In this document: one piece after another, positions 18,955 to 30,161 of the stretch
Layout of the letters: the number at the start of each line of letters is the position of its first letter
How positions within the stretch are numbered: the stretch's first letter is position 1
NCBI RefSeq assembly: GCF_009372255.1
Contig: NZ_LXGN01000005.1
Span: 150,942-214,941 of the forward strand
Source of the DNA: Acinetobacter guerrae
Lineage (GTDB): Bacteria; Pseudomonadota; Gammaproteobacteria; Pseudomonadales; Moraxellaceae
Direction of reading: 5' to 3'
DNA: 64,000 nt
The notes under the pieces: model-generated
Seen by the model: only the letters and a program-made list of their open reading frames with translations
The model's database searches: none
Told to the model about the DNA's origin: nothing
Position numbers and translations under genes: made by a program

Positions 18955-19052
18955 CATTTAATGCTAATTTTTTTGTGAATTTTACTATTTTATAGATAGA
19001 CAGTTTTGTATATAATCCACACAAAATGAAACAATCCAACAACAATAGGTTC

Positions 19053-20195
19053 ATGATGATGAAAAAAATATCTTATTTAGCAATCGCAGTATCTTTAGCG
19101 ACTTTAGCAGGCTGTGGGGGTGGTGGATCAAGTGATTCTGGAATGACTTCTGGATCAAATAATTCCAATACTGGAAATAACAATTCATCTGGTAATACTG
19201 AATTAAAATGTGATCGTGGTATTTTACTTAACTCCAATTTAACAGCTAAATCTATTTTTGATGATTCTCTGTATAGCATCGATTATTTGAACATCATGCA
19301 AAGAGATTCATCTGGATTTATGGAGACCAAAAAAAATGGAATCTATGCGGAGAAAATTTCTCTTAGTGGACAAATGTTATATTCAGAATATCTTCCAATT
19401 TATAATCTTAGTCTTACAGAAATTGAAACTGATGAACAAAGTAAACCCGTTGATTATAATTTAAATTCATCAGGTCTCTATACCACTAAAACATATCAAA
19501 AACAAAATAATGGCTGGCCTCTGGGTTATCTTACTACATCAAATAACTTAAAATTATCACTAGCATCATTTAATGACAAATGCAATTTCTCTGTAGATAA
19601 GTTAGATTATACGTTTGAGAGCATTGATTTATCTGGTAAAAAAATTAAAGACATTTTACCAAATAATATTTTAACTAACTATCCAAAAACAGTTGAATAT
19701 ACCTATATTAATGATCAAGTTGGGAATATTCTAAAGCGTGAAGATAAGGCTTTAAATAATCTAATTAACAGTACTGATACCTTCCCACAAGGTTCAATTA
19801 TTTATCTGCCAAAATCTGCCATTTATGATGACAATCAATTTAGTTTTTCCGAAGATAATGCAACTAAGTTTCAAACTCTAGATGAATGGTTTAATGCACT
19901 TTATGGAAAATCACCATATAAATATAAACACGATAAAGTAGGCGGCTTAAATGTAATTTATAGCGTTGATAGCAATGGTAATGCAGTATTTAGCTTTGGC
20001 GCGGATCCAGCAATTGAAAAAGATGGCAAAATTTATGATGGGGAGTGGAATATTAAAGGTGATGTTCTTTCATCAAATTATGGTATACCAGCGATTAATG
20101 GATTTGCAAACAATGATTCTTCTGGCGAACATACTCTCTTTAATAAAACTGCCTATGAGTTTATCTCTGCACAAATCCAAACCTACTATAAATAA
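19053..20195 (+). CDS. Putative lipoprotein of unknown function, AT-rich
   Basis: About 380 residues from ATG 19053 (an in-frame ATG at 19026 lies too close to the predicted transcription start). The signal peptide ends LATLAGC followed by GGGGSSDSG, a flexible glycine/serine linker common on Acinetobacter lipoproteins; a serine/asparagine-rich stretch follows to residue ~55. The remainder is rich in N, D, S, K and Y, with no motif I know. The gene is visibly richer in A and T than its neighbours, so it may be fast-evolving or acquired. A TATAAT box sits at 19011-19016. Confidence 0.75.
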   Translation: MMMKKISYLAIAVSLATLAGCGGGGSSDSGMTSGSNNSNTGNNNSSGNTELKCDRGILLNSNLTAKSIFDDSLYSIDYLNIMQRDSSGFMETKKNGIYAEKISLSGQMLYSEYLPIYNLSLTEIETDEQSKPVDYNLNSSGLYTTKTYQKQNNGWPLGYLTTSNNLKLSLASFNDKCNFSVDKLDYTFESIDLSGKKIKDILPNNILTNYPKTVEYTYINDQVGNILKREDKALNNLINSTDTFPQGSIIYLPKSAIYDDNQFSFSEDNATKFQTLDEWFNALYGKSPYKYKHDKVGGLNVIYSVDSNGNAVFSFGADPAIEKDGKIYDGEWNIKGDVLSSNYGIPAINGFANNDSSGEHTLFNKTAYEFISAQIQTYYK

Positions 20196-20215
20196 TTTGA
20201 TCTAAATTATTTATC

Positions 20216-20250
20216 AAAAAAGGCTTTATCTTGTAGATAAAGCCTTTTTT
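20216..20250. terminator. Bidirectional terminator between lipoprotein gene and bioD
   Basis: AGGCTTTATC, five-base loop, GATAAAGCCT, a 10-bp perfect stem flanked by A-run and T-run. It serves both the plus-strand lipoprotein gene and the minus-strand bio operon. Confidence 0.88.
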
Positions 20251-20268
20251 CTTTGATTAAAACTTCTG

Positions 20269-20910
20269 TTATAACTTAGGAATATCGATCCATTTTGCTT
20301 CTGAAAAATATTGTTTTAAATAATTTTTTAAATACCGTGCTGTATCTTTTGAAATGATTTCATCCTGAGATTCATCATTAAGATTATAAGCCAAAGCAAA
20401 CAAAGATAAACCACGTTGTTTTAAAGCTTCCAGACTTAGTAAAGTATGATTAATACTACCCAAGCGTCCTGAACTTACCAAAATTACAGGCAACTTTTTT
20501 TGTGCGATATAATCTATGGTTAGTAGTTCTGTCGTTAAGGGAACCATTAACCCACCTGCCCCTTCTAATAACACCACATCAAAGCGTTGTTGCAAGATTT
20601 CAGTCGCTTTTTCAATCTTTTCAAAATCAATGTCTCGACCATCAAGTTGCGTAGCCAAATGAGGAGACGCGGGATAACTAAAAATCTCAGGCATAGTCAG
20701 TTTTTCAAGATCTTCTGGCAACCAACCTGTTCCCATAATTTCACGATGTTTTTCAATATCTTCAGACTCATCTACATTTCCAGTCTGAATCAACTTTTGG
20801 GTAATTGTAGACTTCCCTTGTGTATTCCATAACTTTGCCAGATAGCCCGTGGCATAAGTTTTACCAATCCCTGTATCAATCCCACTGACAAAATAAACTG
20901 AAGCACTCAT
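20269..20910 (-). CDS. bioD: Dethiobiotin synthetase
   Basis: About 213 residues from ATG 20910. It closes the ureido ring of dethiobiotin with ATP and CO2. The P-loop GIDTGIGKT (10-18), the EGAGGLMVP region and the C-terminal NTP-binding part are seen. I choose ATG 20910 because it overlaps the bioC stop as ATGA and follows GGAGAA; the longer frame would add seven residues inside bioC. Last gene of the bio operon. Confidence 0.92.
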   Translation of the reverse strand: MSASVYFVSGIDTGIGKTYATGYLAKLWNTQGKSTITQKLIQTGNVDESEDIEKHREIMGTGWLPEDLEKLTMPEIFSYPASPHLATQLDGRDIDFEKIEKATEILQQRFDVVLLEGAGGLMVPLTTELLTIDYIAQKKLPVILVSSGRLGSINHTLLSLEALKQRGLSLFALAYNLNDESQDEIISKDTARYLKNYLKQYFSEAKWIDIPKL

Positions 20911-21671
20911 TCTTTTCTCCGCGCGATACAATAAACTGGATGGTAAGTTAAAGTGTATTGATCATTTTCCAACTTAAAATTTTGATAATTTTCATAAAAA
21001 TCTATGAGGGATTGTTTTGTCCAGCGTTGTTGCTGTACAGATGCTCCTGTCACACCCGTCGCTTTAAGATGTTTGAGTACTGCTTTTGGTGATTCAAATT
21101 GCATGCTTAAATGTTGCTGTTCGAGCAAAATTACATCGAAACCCAACTGCTCAAGCTGTTGTCGCCAGTCATTTATAGACCAGTACTCTAAACCTTGCCC
21201 AGTAAGCTGTTTAATCTCGGTAAAATTATCAATCCCAAAAGTCGAAAAACATAACCAGCCTTGCTTCTTTAAAGCAGCATGACAGCGCGTTAATAATGCA
21301 GGTAAATCATTAATCCACTGAAGGGCTGAACTCGAAACAATTGCATTTAAGTCCAATGGTAAATCGAGTGTTTCAATATCACCAATCATCCATTGACTTG
21401 GTAAATTACCTTGAAAGTGCTGTTGAACTTGTGGATATAAGTCATTTAAATACCATTGTTCAACTTGAAAATTCGATGCCAATTGTTGAGTTAAATTTCC
21501 AGATCCACAACCAATTTCTAAAATATGTGGCAAATGTTCAGGACAATAGCCTTGCATCAATTGGCACAAATGTTGACTGATTTGCTTTTGAATAATCGCT
21601 TGCTCTGTATAACTTTGACCTGCTTTGGCAAAGCGTTGGGCAATCAGGGATTTATTTAAATTCACAAACAC
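20907..21671 (-). CDS. bioC: Malonyl-ACP O-methyltransferase
   Basis: 254 residues, a class I SAM-dependent methyltransferase with motif I ILEIGCGSGNLTQQL (about 50-64) and SSSALQWINDLP. It methylates malonyl-ACP so that fatty-acid synthesis can build the pimeloyl chain. Two GTG starts are possible: 21671, or 21665, which would overlap the bioF stop by exactly four bases (GTGA). The second fits the coupling style of the operon and is my slight preference. Confidence 0.9.
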   Translation of the reverse strand: MFVNLNKSLIAQRFAKAGQSYTEQAIIQKQISQHLCQLMQGYCPEHLPHILEIGCGSGNLTQQLASNFQVEQWYLNDLYPQVQQHFQGNLPSQWMIGDIETLDLPLDLNAIVSSSALQWINDLPALLTRCHAALKKQGWLCFSTFGIDNFTEIKQLTGQGLEYWSINDWRQQLEQLGFDVILLEQQHLSMQFESPKAVLKHLKATGVTGASVQQQRWTKQSLIDFYENYQNFKLENDQYTLTYHPVYCIARRKE

Positions 21672-22819
21672 GCTACCAATCGTTGTAGATCATCGGGTTG
21701 AATAAGAGAGGTTAATGAAACTCTTAAGCGTGCGCTATGCTGTGGCACTGTTGGGGGACGAACGGGCATAGCATAAAAACCTTGTTGCTGTACGCTATGA
21801 GATTTTTCCACCGCTTTTTGACTTTCCCCGATCATGATCGGCACAATATGACTGGTCGAAGGACTACTATAACCTTTTGCCACAATCTCAGATTGTAGAT
21901 ATTTGCTAATCTTGTGCAGATGTAAGCGCTCAGTATTGGCTGCCATGACTTTTTTAAAGATAAAATCAGACCATGCAATATTCATTGGCGGCAAAGCGGT
22001 ACTAAAAATCAAAGGCCGCATGGTATTGATTAAATAGCTGCGAATGATCGGATCACAAATTAAATACCCTCCCACCGAAGCACAGGCTTTACCCAAAGTC
22101 CCGACTAGAAAATCAATATCCTTAATCACGTTGTATTGCTCTGCACAGCCCAAGCCTTGCTCACCTCGAACACCGATCGCATGGGCCTCATCGACGTAGA
22201 GCATAACTTTGTTAAAATACTGTTTGATCTGAACCAATTTAGTGAGATTCGTTTCATCTCCATCCATACTAAAGATACTTTCTGTCACCACAATAATTCT
22301 TTCAATATCAGTATCATCATGATATTTTTCGAGCAATTGAGTTAAATGCTGTAAATCGTTATGTCGATAACGTATATATTTAGCAGACGATAAACGAATT
22401 CCATCGATCATACTGGCATGTACCAATTTATCTGCCAGAATCAGTGTTTTACTGTCGCTTAAAGCAGGTAAAATTCCGATATTCATATGATAGCCGCTAT
22501 TAAAAAGCAGTGCCGCACGACCTAAAAATACTTGACTTAAACTGGCTTCAAATTGTTCATATTCTGCACAATTGCCTGTCAGCAAGCGCGATGAAGATGA
22601 ACTAAAATAACTGCGCTGAATGGGTTGCTGATCTAAAAATTCCTCACGTAGCTGAACATTTGCAGCCAAGCCCAAGTAATCATTTGAAGAAAGATTCAGC
22701 ATATTTCTTCCAGCGATTTTAATATAAGCGCCTTGCTGCTCATTGGCGGTAAACTGGCGCAAATTTCCAGTCTGTTTAAGCTGATCAAGTTGCTGTTGAT
22801 AATGATCAAGCAATGCCAT
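21662..22819 (-). CDS. bioF: 8-amino-7-oxononanoate synthase
   Basis: About 385 residues from ATG 22819. A PLP enzyme that joins pimeloyl-ACP and alanine. The PLP lysine is K244 in [13 protein letters not shown], with [16 protein letters not shown] and [19 protein letters not shown] typical of the alpha-oxoamine synthases. I choose 22819, with GAGG five nt upstream, over a longer frame that begins well inside bioA. It overlaps the bioA end by 14 nt. Confidence 0.93.
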   Translation of the reverse strand: MALLDHYQQQLDQLKQTGNLRQFTANEQQGAYIKIAGRNMLNLSSNDYLGLAANVQLREEFLDQQPIQRSYFSSSSSRLLTGNCAEYEQFEASLSQVFLGRAALLFNSGYHMNIGILPALSDSKTLILADKLVHASMIDGIRLSSAKYIRYRHNDLQHLTQLLEKYHDDTDIERIIVVTESIFSMDGDETNLTKLVQIKQYFNKVMLYVDEAHAIGVRGEQGLGCAEQYNVIKDIDFLVGTLGKACASVGGYLICDPIIRSYLINTMRPLIFSTALPPMNIAWSDFIFKKVMAANTERLHLHKISKYLQSEIVAKGYSSPSTSHIVPIMIGESQKAVEKSHSVQQQGFYAMPVRPPTVPQHSARLRVSLTSLIQPDDLQRLVACL

Positions 22820-24128
22820 GTTGCACCTCAGCTTGCATCTGTTGTACCACGCCAATCAATTGTTTAATCAAGAAATTGAGTTCATCTTTGGAAATGACAT
22901 ACGGTGGCATCAGATAAACCAATTTACCAAAAGGGCGCACCCAAATGCCGCGTTCAACAAATTGTTGTTGCAGGGTTTTCATATCCACATTGAACTTGAG
23001 CTCCACCACACCAATCGCCCCCAAAATTCGTACATCGGCAACATATTCTAATTCGGACAATATTTGTAGTTGTTGTAATTGTTCAGAAATCCGTTGAATA
23101 TTCTCCTGCCAATCCTGTTCAAGTAAAAGTTGCGTACTTCTGAGTGCTACCGCGCAGGCCAAAGGATTTGCCATAAAGGTTGGGCCATGCATAAATACTC
23201 CTGCTTCCCCACGACTAATGGTTTCTGCAACTTGTTTAGTCGTGAGCGTAGCTGATAGCGTCATATAGCCGCCTGTCAGTCCTTTACCAATACACATAAT
23301 GTCAGGTTCAACCTGTGCATGTTCCCATGCAAATAGCTTACCTGTACGTCCAAAACCCGTCGCAATTTCATCAAAAATCAGCAGTAATTGGTATTTGTCA
23401 CACAGTGCACGTAATTGTCTTAAATATTCAGGGTGATAAAAGCGCATTCCACCTGCACCCTGTACAATCGGTTCAATAATAAATGCAGCTAATTCTTGAT
23501 GATGTTGTTGTAAAAGTTGTTCAACTTCATCAAGTTCATGCGAATTCCATTCTCTACCAAAACAACTTTGCGGTGCTGATACAAAAATACGTTGCGCTAA
23601 ACTACGCCCAAAAATCTGGTGCATGCCTGTCACAGGATCACAGACCGACATTGCATTCCATGTATCGCCGTGATAACCCGAACGTGTCGTAATAAAATTA
23701 GTCTTTTGTTTGAGGCTTGTGTCCGATTCGGCTTTTGAAGACCCCGCTCTTGAAGACCAATACTGAACCGCCATTTTTAAGGCGACTTCCACCGCAACTG
23801 AACCTGAATCTGCATAAAAAATTTTATCCAGACTAGGTGGCGTGATTTTGAGTAGTAATTTTCCAAGTTCAATTGCAGGATCATGGGTGAGACCACCAAA
23901 CATGATATGTGCCATATTGTCTAATTGACGCTTCACAGCAAGATCAAGTTCAGGATGATGATAACCATGAATCGCACACCACCATGAAGACATGCCATCA
24001 ATAAGCTGTCGACCATCCTCAAGTTCAATGGTTGCACTATAGGCACGTTTAACTTTAAAAGTCGGCAATGGATGTAACATCGAAGTGTAAGGATGCCAGA
24101 TATGCTCCAAATCAAACTGATCACTCAT
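22806..24128 (-). CDS. bioA: Adenosylmethionine-8-amino-7-oxononanoate transaminase
   Basis: 440 residues, class III PLP aminotransferase that makes 7,8-diaminopelargonate with SAM as amino donor. IWHPYTSM (10-17), [28 protein letters not shown] and PLP lysine K282 (GKGLTGGYM) are all BioA hallmarks. A GGAG lies 7 nt before the ATG. First gene after a palindrome that I propose as operator. The gene ends inside bioF. Confidence 0.95.
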   Translation of the reverse strand: MSDQFDLEHIWHPYTSMLHPLPTFKVKRAYSATIELEDGRQLIDGMSSWWCAIHGYHHPELDLAVKRQLDNMAHIMFGGLTHDPAIELGKLLLKITPPSLDKIFYADSGSVAVEVALKMAVQYWSSRAGSSKAESDTSLKQKTNFITTRSGYHGDTWNAMSVCDPVTGMHQIFGRSLAQRIFVSAPQSCFGREWNSHELDEVEQLLQQHHQELAAFIIEPIVQGAGGMRFYHPEYLRQLRALCDKYQLLLIFDEIATGFGRTGKLFAWEHAQVEPDIMCIGKGLTGGYMTLSATLTTKQVAETISRGEAGVFMHGPTFMANPLACAVALRSTQLLLEQDWQENIQRISEQLQQLQILSELEYVADVRILGAIGVVELKFNVDMKTLQQQFVERGIWVRPFGKLVYLMPPYVISKDELNFLIKQLIGVVQQMQAEVQHGIA

Positions 24129-24164
24129 CCATTTACTCCATTGTCTAGGCTTTTCGACATTGTG

Positions 24165-24183
24165 CTACATGTTAAACTTGTAG
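24165..24183 (-). promoter_or_regulatory. Candidate bio operator, 19-bp palindrome
   Basis: CTACATGTTAAACTTGTAG pairs at 8 of 9 positions around a central base and lies 37 bp before the bioA start, in the 97-nt gap between the bioH-like gene and bioA. A weak -10-like TAACAT on the minus strand falls inside it, with a TTTATT 17 bp upstream. It is not the classical BirA box (TTGTAAACC with inverted copy) and not the BioR site (TTATAGATAA-like). Confidence 0.5.
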
Positions 24184-24225
24184 GCTTTTAAAATAAATTG
24201 CGATAAACACCATTCCGTTTAAAGC

Positions 24226-24948
24226 TTAAACATCCAAGTTGATAAAATTTACGATTTCCTTGCACGTTTTCTCAACCTGAATAAAAGGGAAACTGTGTGC
24301 CGTATTTTCAAGTTCCACTATTTTAATAGATTTTGCACGTATCTTTTGCATATCTTCAACAATTCGGTAAGGAACAAGTGCATCATGATCAGCAAATAGA
24401 TGAAGCTGTCGACCTGTATAATTTTTAAGAATATCAACTAAATTAAATTGTTCAAGTATCTCCAATCCTTGTTTTAGCAATGATACTGGCTGTGCTTTAA
24501 GCATCATCTGCATGGTATTAAAATCGGTTTTTGCTGTTTCAACGCCTTTAGTCACTAGTAAACCAAAACGTTTTAGAGTTGTGATGGCATCCTGTTCAAA
24601 TGATTGTTTGAACAGGGCAAAATCATCAGCAGACATAGCATGTGACCAATCATCATGTGCCACAAAACTCGGATTAGAAGCCATCGTGATAAGTGTCTTA
24701 GCCTGACCTGTTTTCTCTGCCACTTCATATGCCAAACGCATTGCTAACTCGCCACCTAATGACCATCCTGCAATCACATCAAATTTTATTGCTCGATCAA
24801 TCTGTTGTTCCAAGACTTGCTGATCTAATGCATTGAAAATATTACTCAGCTCAACATCATAATCCTGTTGCTCAAGTGCTTGCTTAAGTGGGTTCAATAA
24901 TTTTTCACCACCGCCCCATCCTGTAATAAGGAGAATACTTTGTTTCAA
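24226..24948 (-). CDS. bioH: BioH-like alpha/beta hydrolase, probable pimeloyl-ACP methyl ester carboxylesterase
   Basis: 240 residues. The catalytic triad reads S63 (GWSLGG), D189 (HDALVP) and H218 (NTAHSFPF). MASNPSFVAHDDW closely parallels the E. coli BioH cap entry (ASSPCFSARDEW), as do LGLEILEQFNLVDIL and the lid. BioH removes the methyl group to end pimelate synthesis. It starts with TTG, AGGA about 7 nt upstream, and lies directly before bioA on the same strand. Another esterase of the bio pathway is possible, but the gene order strongly supports this. Confidence 0.78.
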   Translation of the reverse strand: MKQSILLITGWGGGEKLLNPLKQALEQQDYDVELSNIFNALDQQVLEQQIDRAIKFDVIAGWSLGGELAMRLAYEVAEKTGQAKTLITMASNPSFVAHDDWSHAMSADDFALFKQSFEQDAITTLKRFGLLVTKGVETAKTDFNTMQMMLKAQPVSLLKQGLEILEQFNLVDILKNYTGRQLHLFADHDALVPYRIVEDMQKIRAKSIKIVELENTAHSFPFIQVEKTCKEIVNFINLDV

Positions 24949-24991
24949 TGTCTTGTCCTGTTTATTTCACCTGAAAAAAGTATACCCAGTT

Positions 24992-25381
24992 TTATTCAGC
25001 GTTTGGATTGCTAGGCTGCTCATTGTTTTTAAGATCAAGGCTTATCTGATCTCCATTATCCAGATCAAGCAATAATGTCGCAGGGATGACTTTATCCCAA
25101 CTGTCACGTTTAAACTGTTGGTGAACTTGATCAATTTCAAAAGGACTGGACTTTGCAATCTGCTGAGCTTTGGCTAAATCGACTGCACGCATATAAGCAA
25201 TTAAATAGTCTTGCGCTTCGATCTGGACATGAAACCATGATTCAACTGTAACACCTTCGGCTTGAAGCGTTTCAATCGCTTCAACTTTGCGCTGCTCAAG
25301 CTGTTGTTGCCATTTTTCAACCTTTGACCATGTATGGGGTTTTAATTTAATCAGTGCTGCACCTACATCCATTTTGTTCAC
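24992..25381 (-). CDS. DUF6176-like small protein
   Basis: 129 residues, acidic, without membrane segments or signal peptide. The body (SWFHVQIEAQDYLIAYMRAVDLAKAQQIA) looks like the DUF6176/antibiotic-biosynthesis-monooxygenase-like small folds, and I think DUF6176 is the best match. Function unknown. It starts at GTG 25381 or ATG 25372, neither with a strong ribosome binding site. It lies 43 nt before the bioH-like gene, so it could be cotranscribed. Confidence 0.68.
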   Translation of the reverse strand: MNKMDVGAALIKLKPHTWSKVEKWQQQLEQRKVEAIETLQAEGVTVESWFHVQIEAQDYLIAYMRAVDLAKAQQIAKSSPFEIDQVHQQFKRDSWDKVIPATLLLDLDNGDQISLDLKNNEQPSNPNAE

Positions 25382-25509
25382 TTTGTATCATTTTGAATTT
25401 ACTTAATATGAATATAAAGGATCACAAAAGCAAAGCAATTTCTTCACACATTTCAAAGTTGATTTTGTTAAACTAAAACTTAGGCTTTTTACAAATAGGC
25501 TTTTAGATC

Positions 25510-26097
25510 ATGATGAAAATTTTGCGAACAATAACAATATTAAGAGCGGGTTTAGTGAGTCTCAGTTTGGCAACAGGACTTACCCATCTAGCTCATGCTG
25601 AAACTGATGCCTTTTCAAAATCGAGTGCTGATCAGAAACAGTGGGTAGGTCAACCCGCACCAGCTTTTCGTCTGCAAGATCAAAATGGAATTTGGCATCA
25701 GCTAAAAGACTTCCAAGGCAAATGGCTCGTTTTATATTTTTATCCAAAAGATGACTCTCCTGGCTGTACTCAAGAAGCGAATCGTTTTAAAGCCCTTTCT
25801 TCCCAGTTTACTCAATCCAATACCGTTGTGATGGGCGTTAGTCTGGATGACGTTGCTTCTCATAAAAAATTCTCGGATAAATTAGGACTAACTTTCCCAA
25901 TTCTGGCAGATAGTGATCATCAACTGGCAGAAAAATTTGGAATTGTGCGTAATATGGGGATTATGAAAATCGCAAAAAGAGAAAGTTTTTTAATTGATCC
26001 CAAAGGTACAGTGGTCTATCACTATAGCAGTGTGAACACTCAAACCCATGCCGATGAAGTGCTTAAAGATGTGAAACGCTTACAGCAAAAACCATGA
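25510..26097 (+). CDS. Exported one-cysteine peroxiredoxin (BCP/AhpC-TSA family)
   Basis: 195 residues. A signal peptide ends near HLAHA (about residue 30), so the protein is probably periplasmic. The thioredoxin fold carries YFYPKDDSPGCTQEA with the peroxidatic C86, as in BCP/PrxQ. The resolving cysteine five residues on in most family members is absent (QEANRF), and no other cysteine occurs in the mature part, so it must work as a 1-Cys enzyme with an outside thiol. It ends at a bidirectional terminator. Confidence 0.85.
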   Translation: MMKILRTITILRAGLVSLSLATGLTHLAHAETDAFSKSSADQKQWVGQPAPAFRLQDQNGIWHQLKDFQGKWLVLYFYPKDDSPGCTQEANRFKALSSQFTQSNTVVMGVSLDDVASHKKFSDKLGLTFPILADSDHQLAEKFGIVRNMGIMKIAKRESFLIDPKGTVVYHYSSVNTQTHADEVLKDVKRLQQKP

Positions 26098-26101
26098 GTA
26101 T

Positions 26102-26130
26102 AAAAAAACTCAGCCTAAGCTGAGTTTTTT
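26102..26130. terminator. Bidirectional terminator between peroxiredoxin and bfr
   Basis: AAAAAAACTCAGC, four-base loop, GCTGAGTTTTTT. Both the plus-strand peroxiredoxin gene and the minus-strand bfr end here. Confidence 0.87.
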
Positions 26131-26135
26131 GAATC

Positions 26136-26600
26136 TTACATTTGTGATTGAATATAGTTTTGTAAGCCCATCAACTCAATCAAGCGCAATTGTTTTTCTA
26201 ACCAATAGGTGTGGTCTTCTTCTGTATCTGACATTTGTGCGCGAAGCATATCACGGCTGACATAATCAGCTTTCTCTTCACACAATTTTACACCTGTAGC
26301 CAGTTTTTGACGAACTTCATATTCCAGTGCCAAATCAGCTTTTAAGCAAGATACAACATCTTCACCTGTGACAATATCGTCACGATCCATATTCGGCGTA
26401 CCTTCAAGGAATAGAACACGACGAATAATCGCATCAGCATGAGAGGCTTCTTCTTGCATTTCATGGTCGATGCGTTCGTAAATTTTGCTTAAACCCCAAT
26501 CTTCATACATACGTGAATGGATCAGGTATTGGTCACGGGCAGCCAGTTCGCCACCGATCAACATATTTAAATAGTCTATGACTTCTGGATTGCCGCGCAT
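26136..26600 (-). CDS. bfr: Bacterioferritin, haem-ligand methionine missing
   Basis: 154 residues, ferritin-like iron-storage protein. The di-iron ferroxidase ligands E18, E51, H54, E93, E127 and H130 all align with E. coli Bfr. The methionine that binds haem in E. coli (M52, in EMKH) is replaced by alanine (EASH), so this subunit should not ligate haem, or only in a mixed shell. A GAGGAGA ribosome binding site precedes the ATG. Comparable haem-poor partners exist in bacteria with two bfr genes. Confidence 0.9.
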   Translation of the reverse strand: MRGNPEVIDYLNMLIGGELAARDQYLIHSRMYEDWGLSKIYERIDHEMQEEASHADAIIRRVLFLEGTPNMDRDDIVTGEDVVSCLKADLALEYEVRQKLATGVKLCEEKADYVSRDMLRAQMSDTEEDHTYWLEKQLRLIELMGLQNYIQSQM

Positions 26601-26938
26601 TTGAAATTCTCCTCTCGAATGCCTTTATTATGGTCAAATTTAAAAATGATTGCAAAGTAAAAATACCGTAAGTTTATGATTTTTATAAAATTAAAATGAG
26701 AAACATACGCATTTACAGTTTTAATTGGAAAAATTTATTCAAAAAAAATAAATGCTTGGATGCTTTTCACTTAAATAAATATTCCGAATACATATATTTT
26801 TTTGTTTTTTTTATTTTGTAACTAAAGACAATGCTTCTTATTTCATTCATTGTTCTAAAAATAGATGAAGCTGTCATTGTATATATTTGAGAAAATCCGT
26901 TAAATAAAGGACAGTTAAAAATACCATCAGGCGGGAAT
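26601..26938. other. AT-rich intergenic region, no gene seen
   Basis: The ~340-nt gap between bfr and the divergent reductase gene is very AT-rich. It contains an inverted repeat ACAATG with CATTGT (about 26828-26853). I see no good Fur box, tRNA or coding stretch. A short frame at 26767-26952 has no support. Confidence 0.5.
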
Positions 26939-27994
26939 ATGAATAAGAACACACCGATTCTGGTTACTGGCGCGACAGGCTACGTGGCTGGCTGGATTAT
27001 TGAACGATTACTTATGCAAGGCTACATCGTGCATGCAACTGTTCGTGATCCTGCAAAAACTGAAAAACTCAAACACTTAAATCAAATTGCCGAAAAATCA
27101 TCAGGGCAAATTCATTTCTTTAAAGCGGATTTACTTACTCCAAATGCCTTCGACCAAGCAATGCAAGGATGTGAAATTGTCATTCATACAGCTTCCCCTT
27201 TTGTCATTTCCAATTACAAAGATGCAGTGAAAGAGATTATTGAACCTGCGGTCAATGGCACAATCAATGTGCTTGATTCAGTCAATCGCACTACGTCTGT
27301 GAAACGCGTCATTGTCACCTCTAGTATTGCTGCAATTTGTGGAGATGCGATTGAAATCGAAGACACACCCAATCATGAATTTGATGAAAGTCATTGGAAT
27401 AATAGCAGTAGCACCACACACCAGCCCTATTCTTACTCGAAAGTTGCAGCAGAGCGCAAAGCTTGGGAAATGGCACAGCAGCAGGATCGTTGGTCATTGG
27501 TCTGCATCAACCCTGCTTTAGTCATGGGACCCTCCCTAACGGCATCCAGTCAGTCTGGTAGCATTGAACTCCTTGAACAGTTTGCAAACGGTACGATGTT
27601 GTTAGGTGTGCCTGCTATCTGGATGGGAATTGTTGATGTTCGCGATGTGGCGGATGCGCATGTGGCTGCGGCATTTTCTGCACATGCAACCGGACGTTAT
27701 ATCGTGTCTGGTGGAACATTGAGTTTATTAGAAATCGGTCAGACTTTAACGCAACGCTTTGGTTATCGTTACCCATTCCCACACTTTACAGTTCCAAAGA
27801 GCATTTTTTCATTGGCCGCACCTTTGTTTGGTCAGTCACGTCAATTTGTAAGTAAAAATGTGGGTTATCCTATTTATTTTAATGCAACGCGTAGTCAGGA
27901 AGATCTAGGCATTCACTATCGGGATATCCGTGAAAGTGTAAGTGAGCATTTTCAGCAATTACTCGATGATGGTTTAATTAAAAAACGCGGATAA
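26939..27994 (+). CDS. NAD(P)-dependent extended SDR, dihydroflavonol-4-reductase-like
   Basis: 351 residues. The N-terminal Rossmann motif is VTGATGYVAGWIIERLL and the catalytic YSYSK near residue 165 completes the SDR dyad. The family reduces aldehydes or ketones (cinnamoyl-CoA reductase, methylglyoxal reductase Gre2). The substrate cannot be told. A GGCGGG ribosome binding site lies upstream. It stands alone, convergent with ligA across a perfect hairpin. Confidence 0.82.
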   Translation: MNKNTPILVTGATGYVAGWIIERLLMQGYIVHATVRDPAKTEKLKHLNQIAEKSSGQIHFFKADLLTPNAFDQAMQGCEIVIHTASPFVISNYKDAVKEIIEPAVNGTINVLDSVNRTTSVKRVIVTSSIAAICGDAIEIEDTPNHEFDESHWNNSSSTTHQPYSYSKVAAERKAWEMAQQQDRWSLVCINPALVMGPSLTASSQSGSIELLEQFANGTMLLGVPAIWMGIVDVRDVADAHVAAAFSAHATGRYIVSGGTLSLLEIGQTLTQRFGYRYPFPHFTVPKSIFSLAAPLFGQSRQFVSKNVGYPIYFNATRSQEDLGIHYRDIRESVSEHFQQLLDDGLIKKRG

Positions 27995-28011
27995 GCTTTG
28001 GCATTTTGAAT

Positions 28012-28044
28012 GACGTTCATTTGAAATCAAATGAACGTCGACTT
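28012..28044. terminator. Hairpin between SDR gene and ligA
   Basis: GACGTTCATTTGA, AA, TCAAATGAACGTC, a 13-bp perfect inverted repeat with only two central bases, then CGACTTTTT on the plus strand. Likely bidirectional terminator. Confidence 0.75.
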
Positions 28045-28051
28045 TTTAGAT

Positions 28052-30088
<2,037 letters not shown>

Positions 30089-30161
30089 TCACCATGTAAA
30101 AGGGCGGAAAATCCGCCCTGAGTTGCGATGATTATGCATCGCAATAAAGCACTAAAAATAG

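Noticed and set aside
24129..24225. Classical BirA box before bioA
   Set aside because: TTGTAAACC and its inverted copy are absent. Only the different palindrome at 24165-24183 is present.
26601..26938. Possible Fur box upstream of bfr
   Set aside because: AT-rich sequence, but no run fits the 19-bp consensus better than chance.
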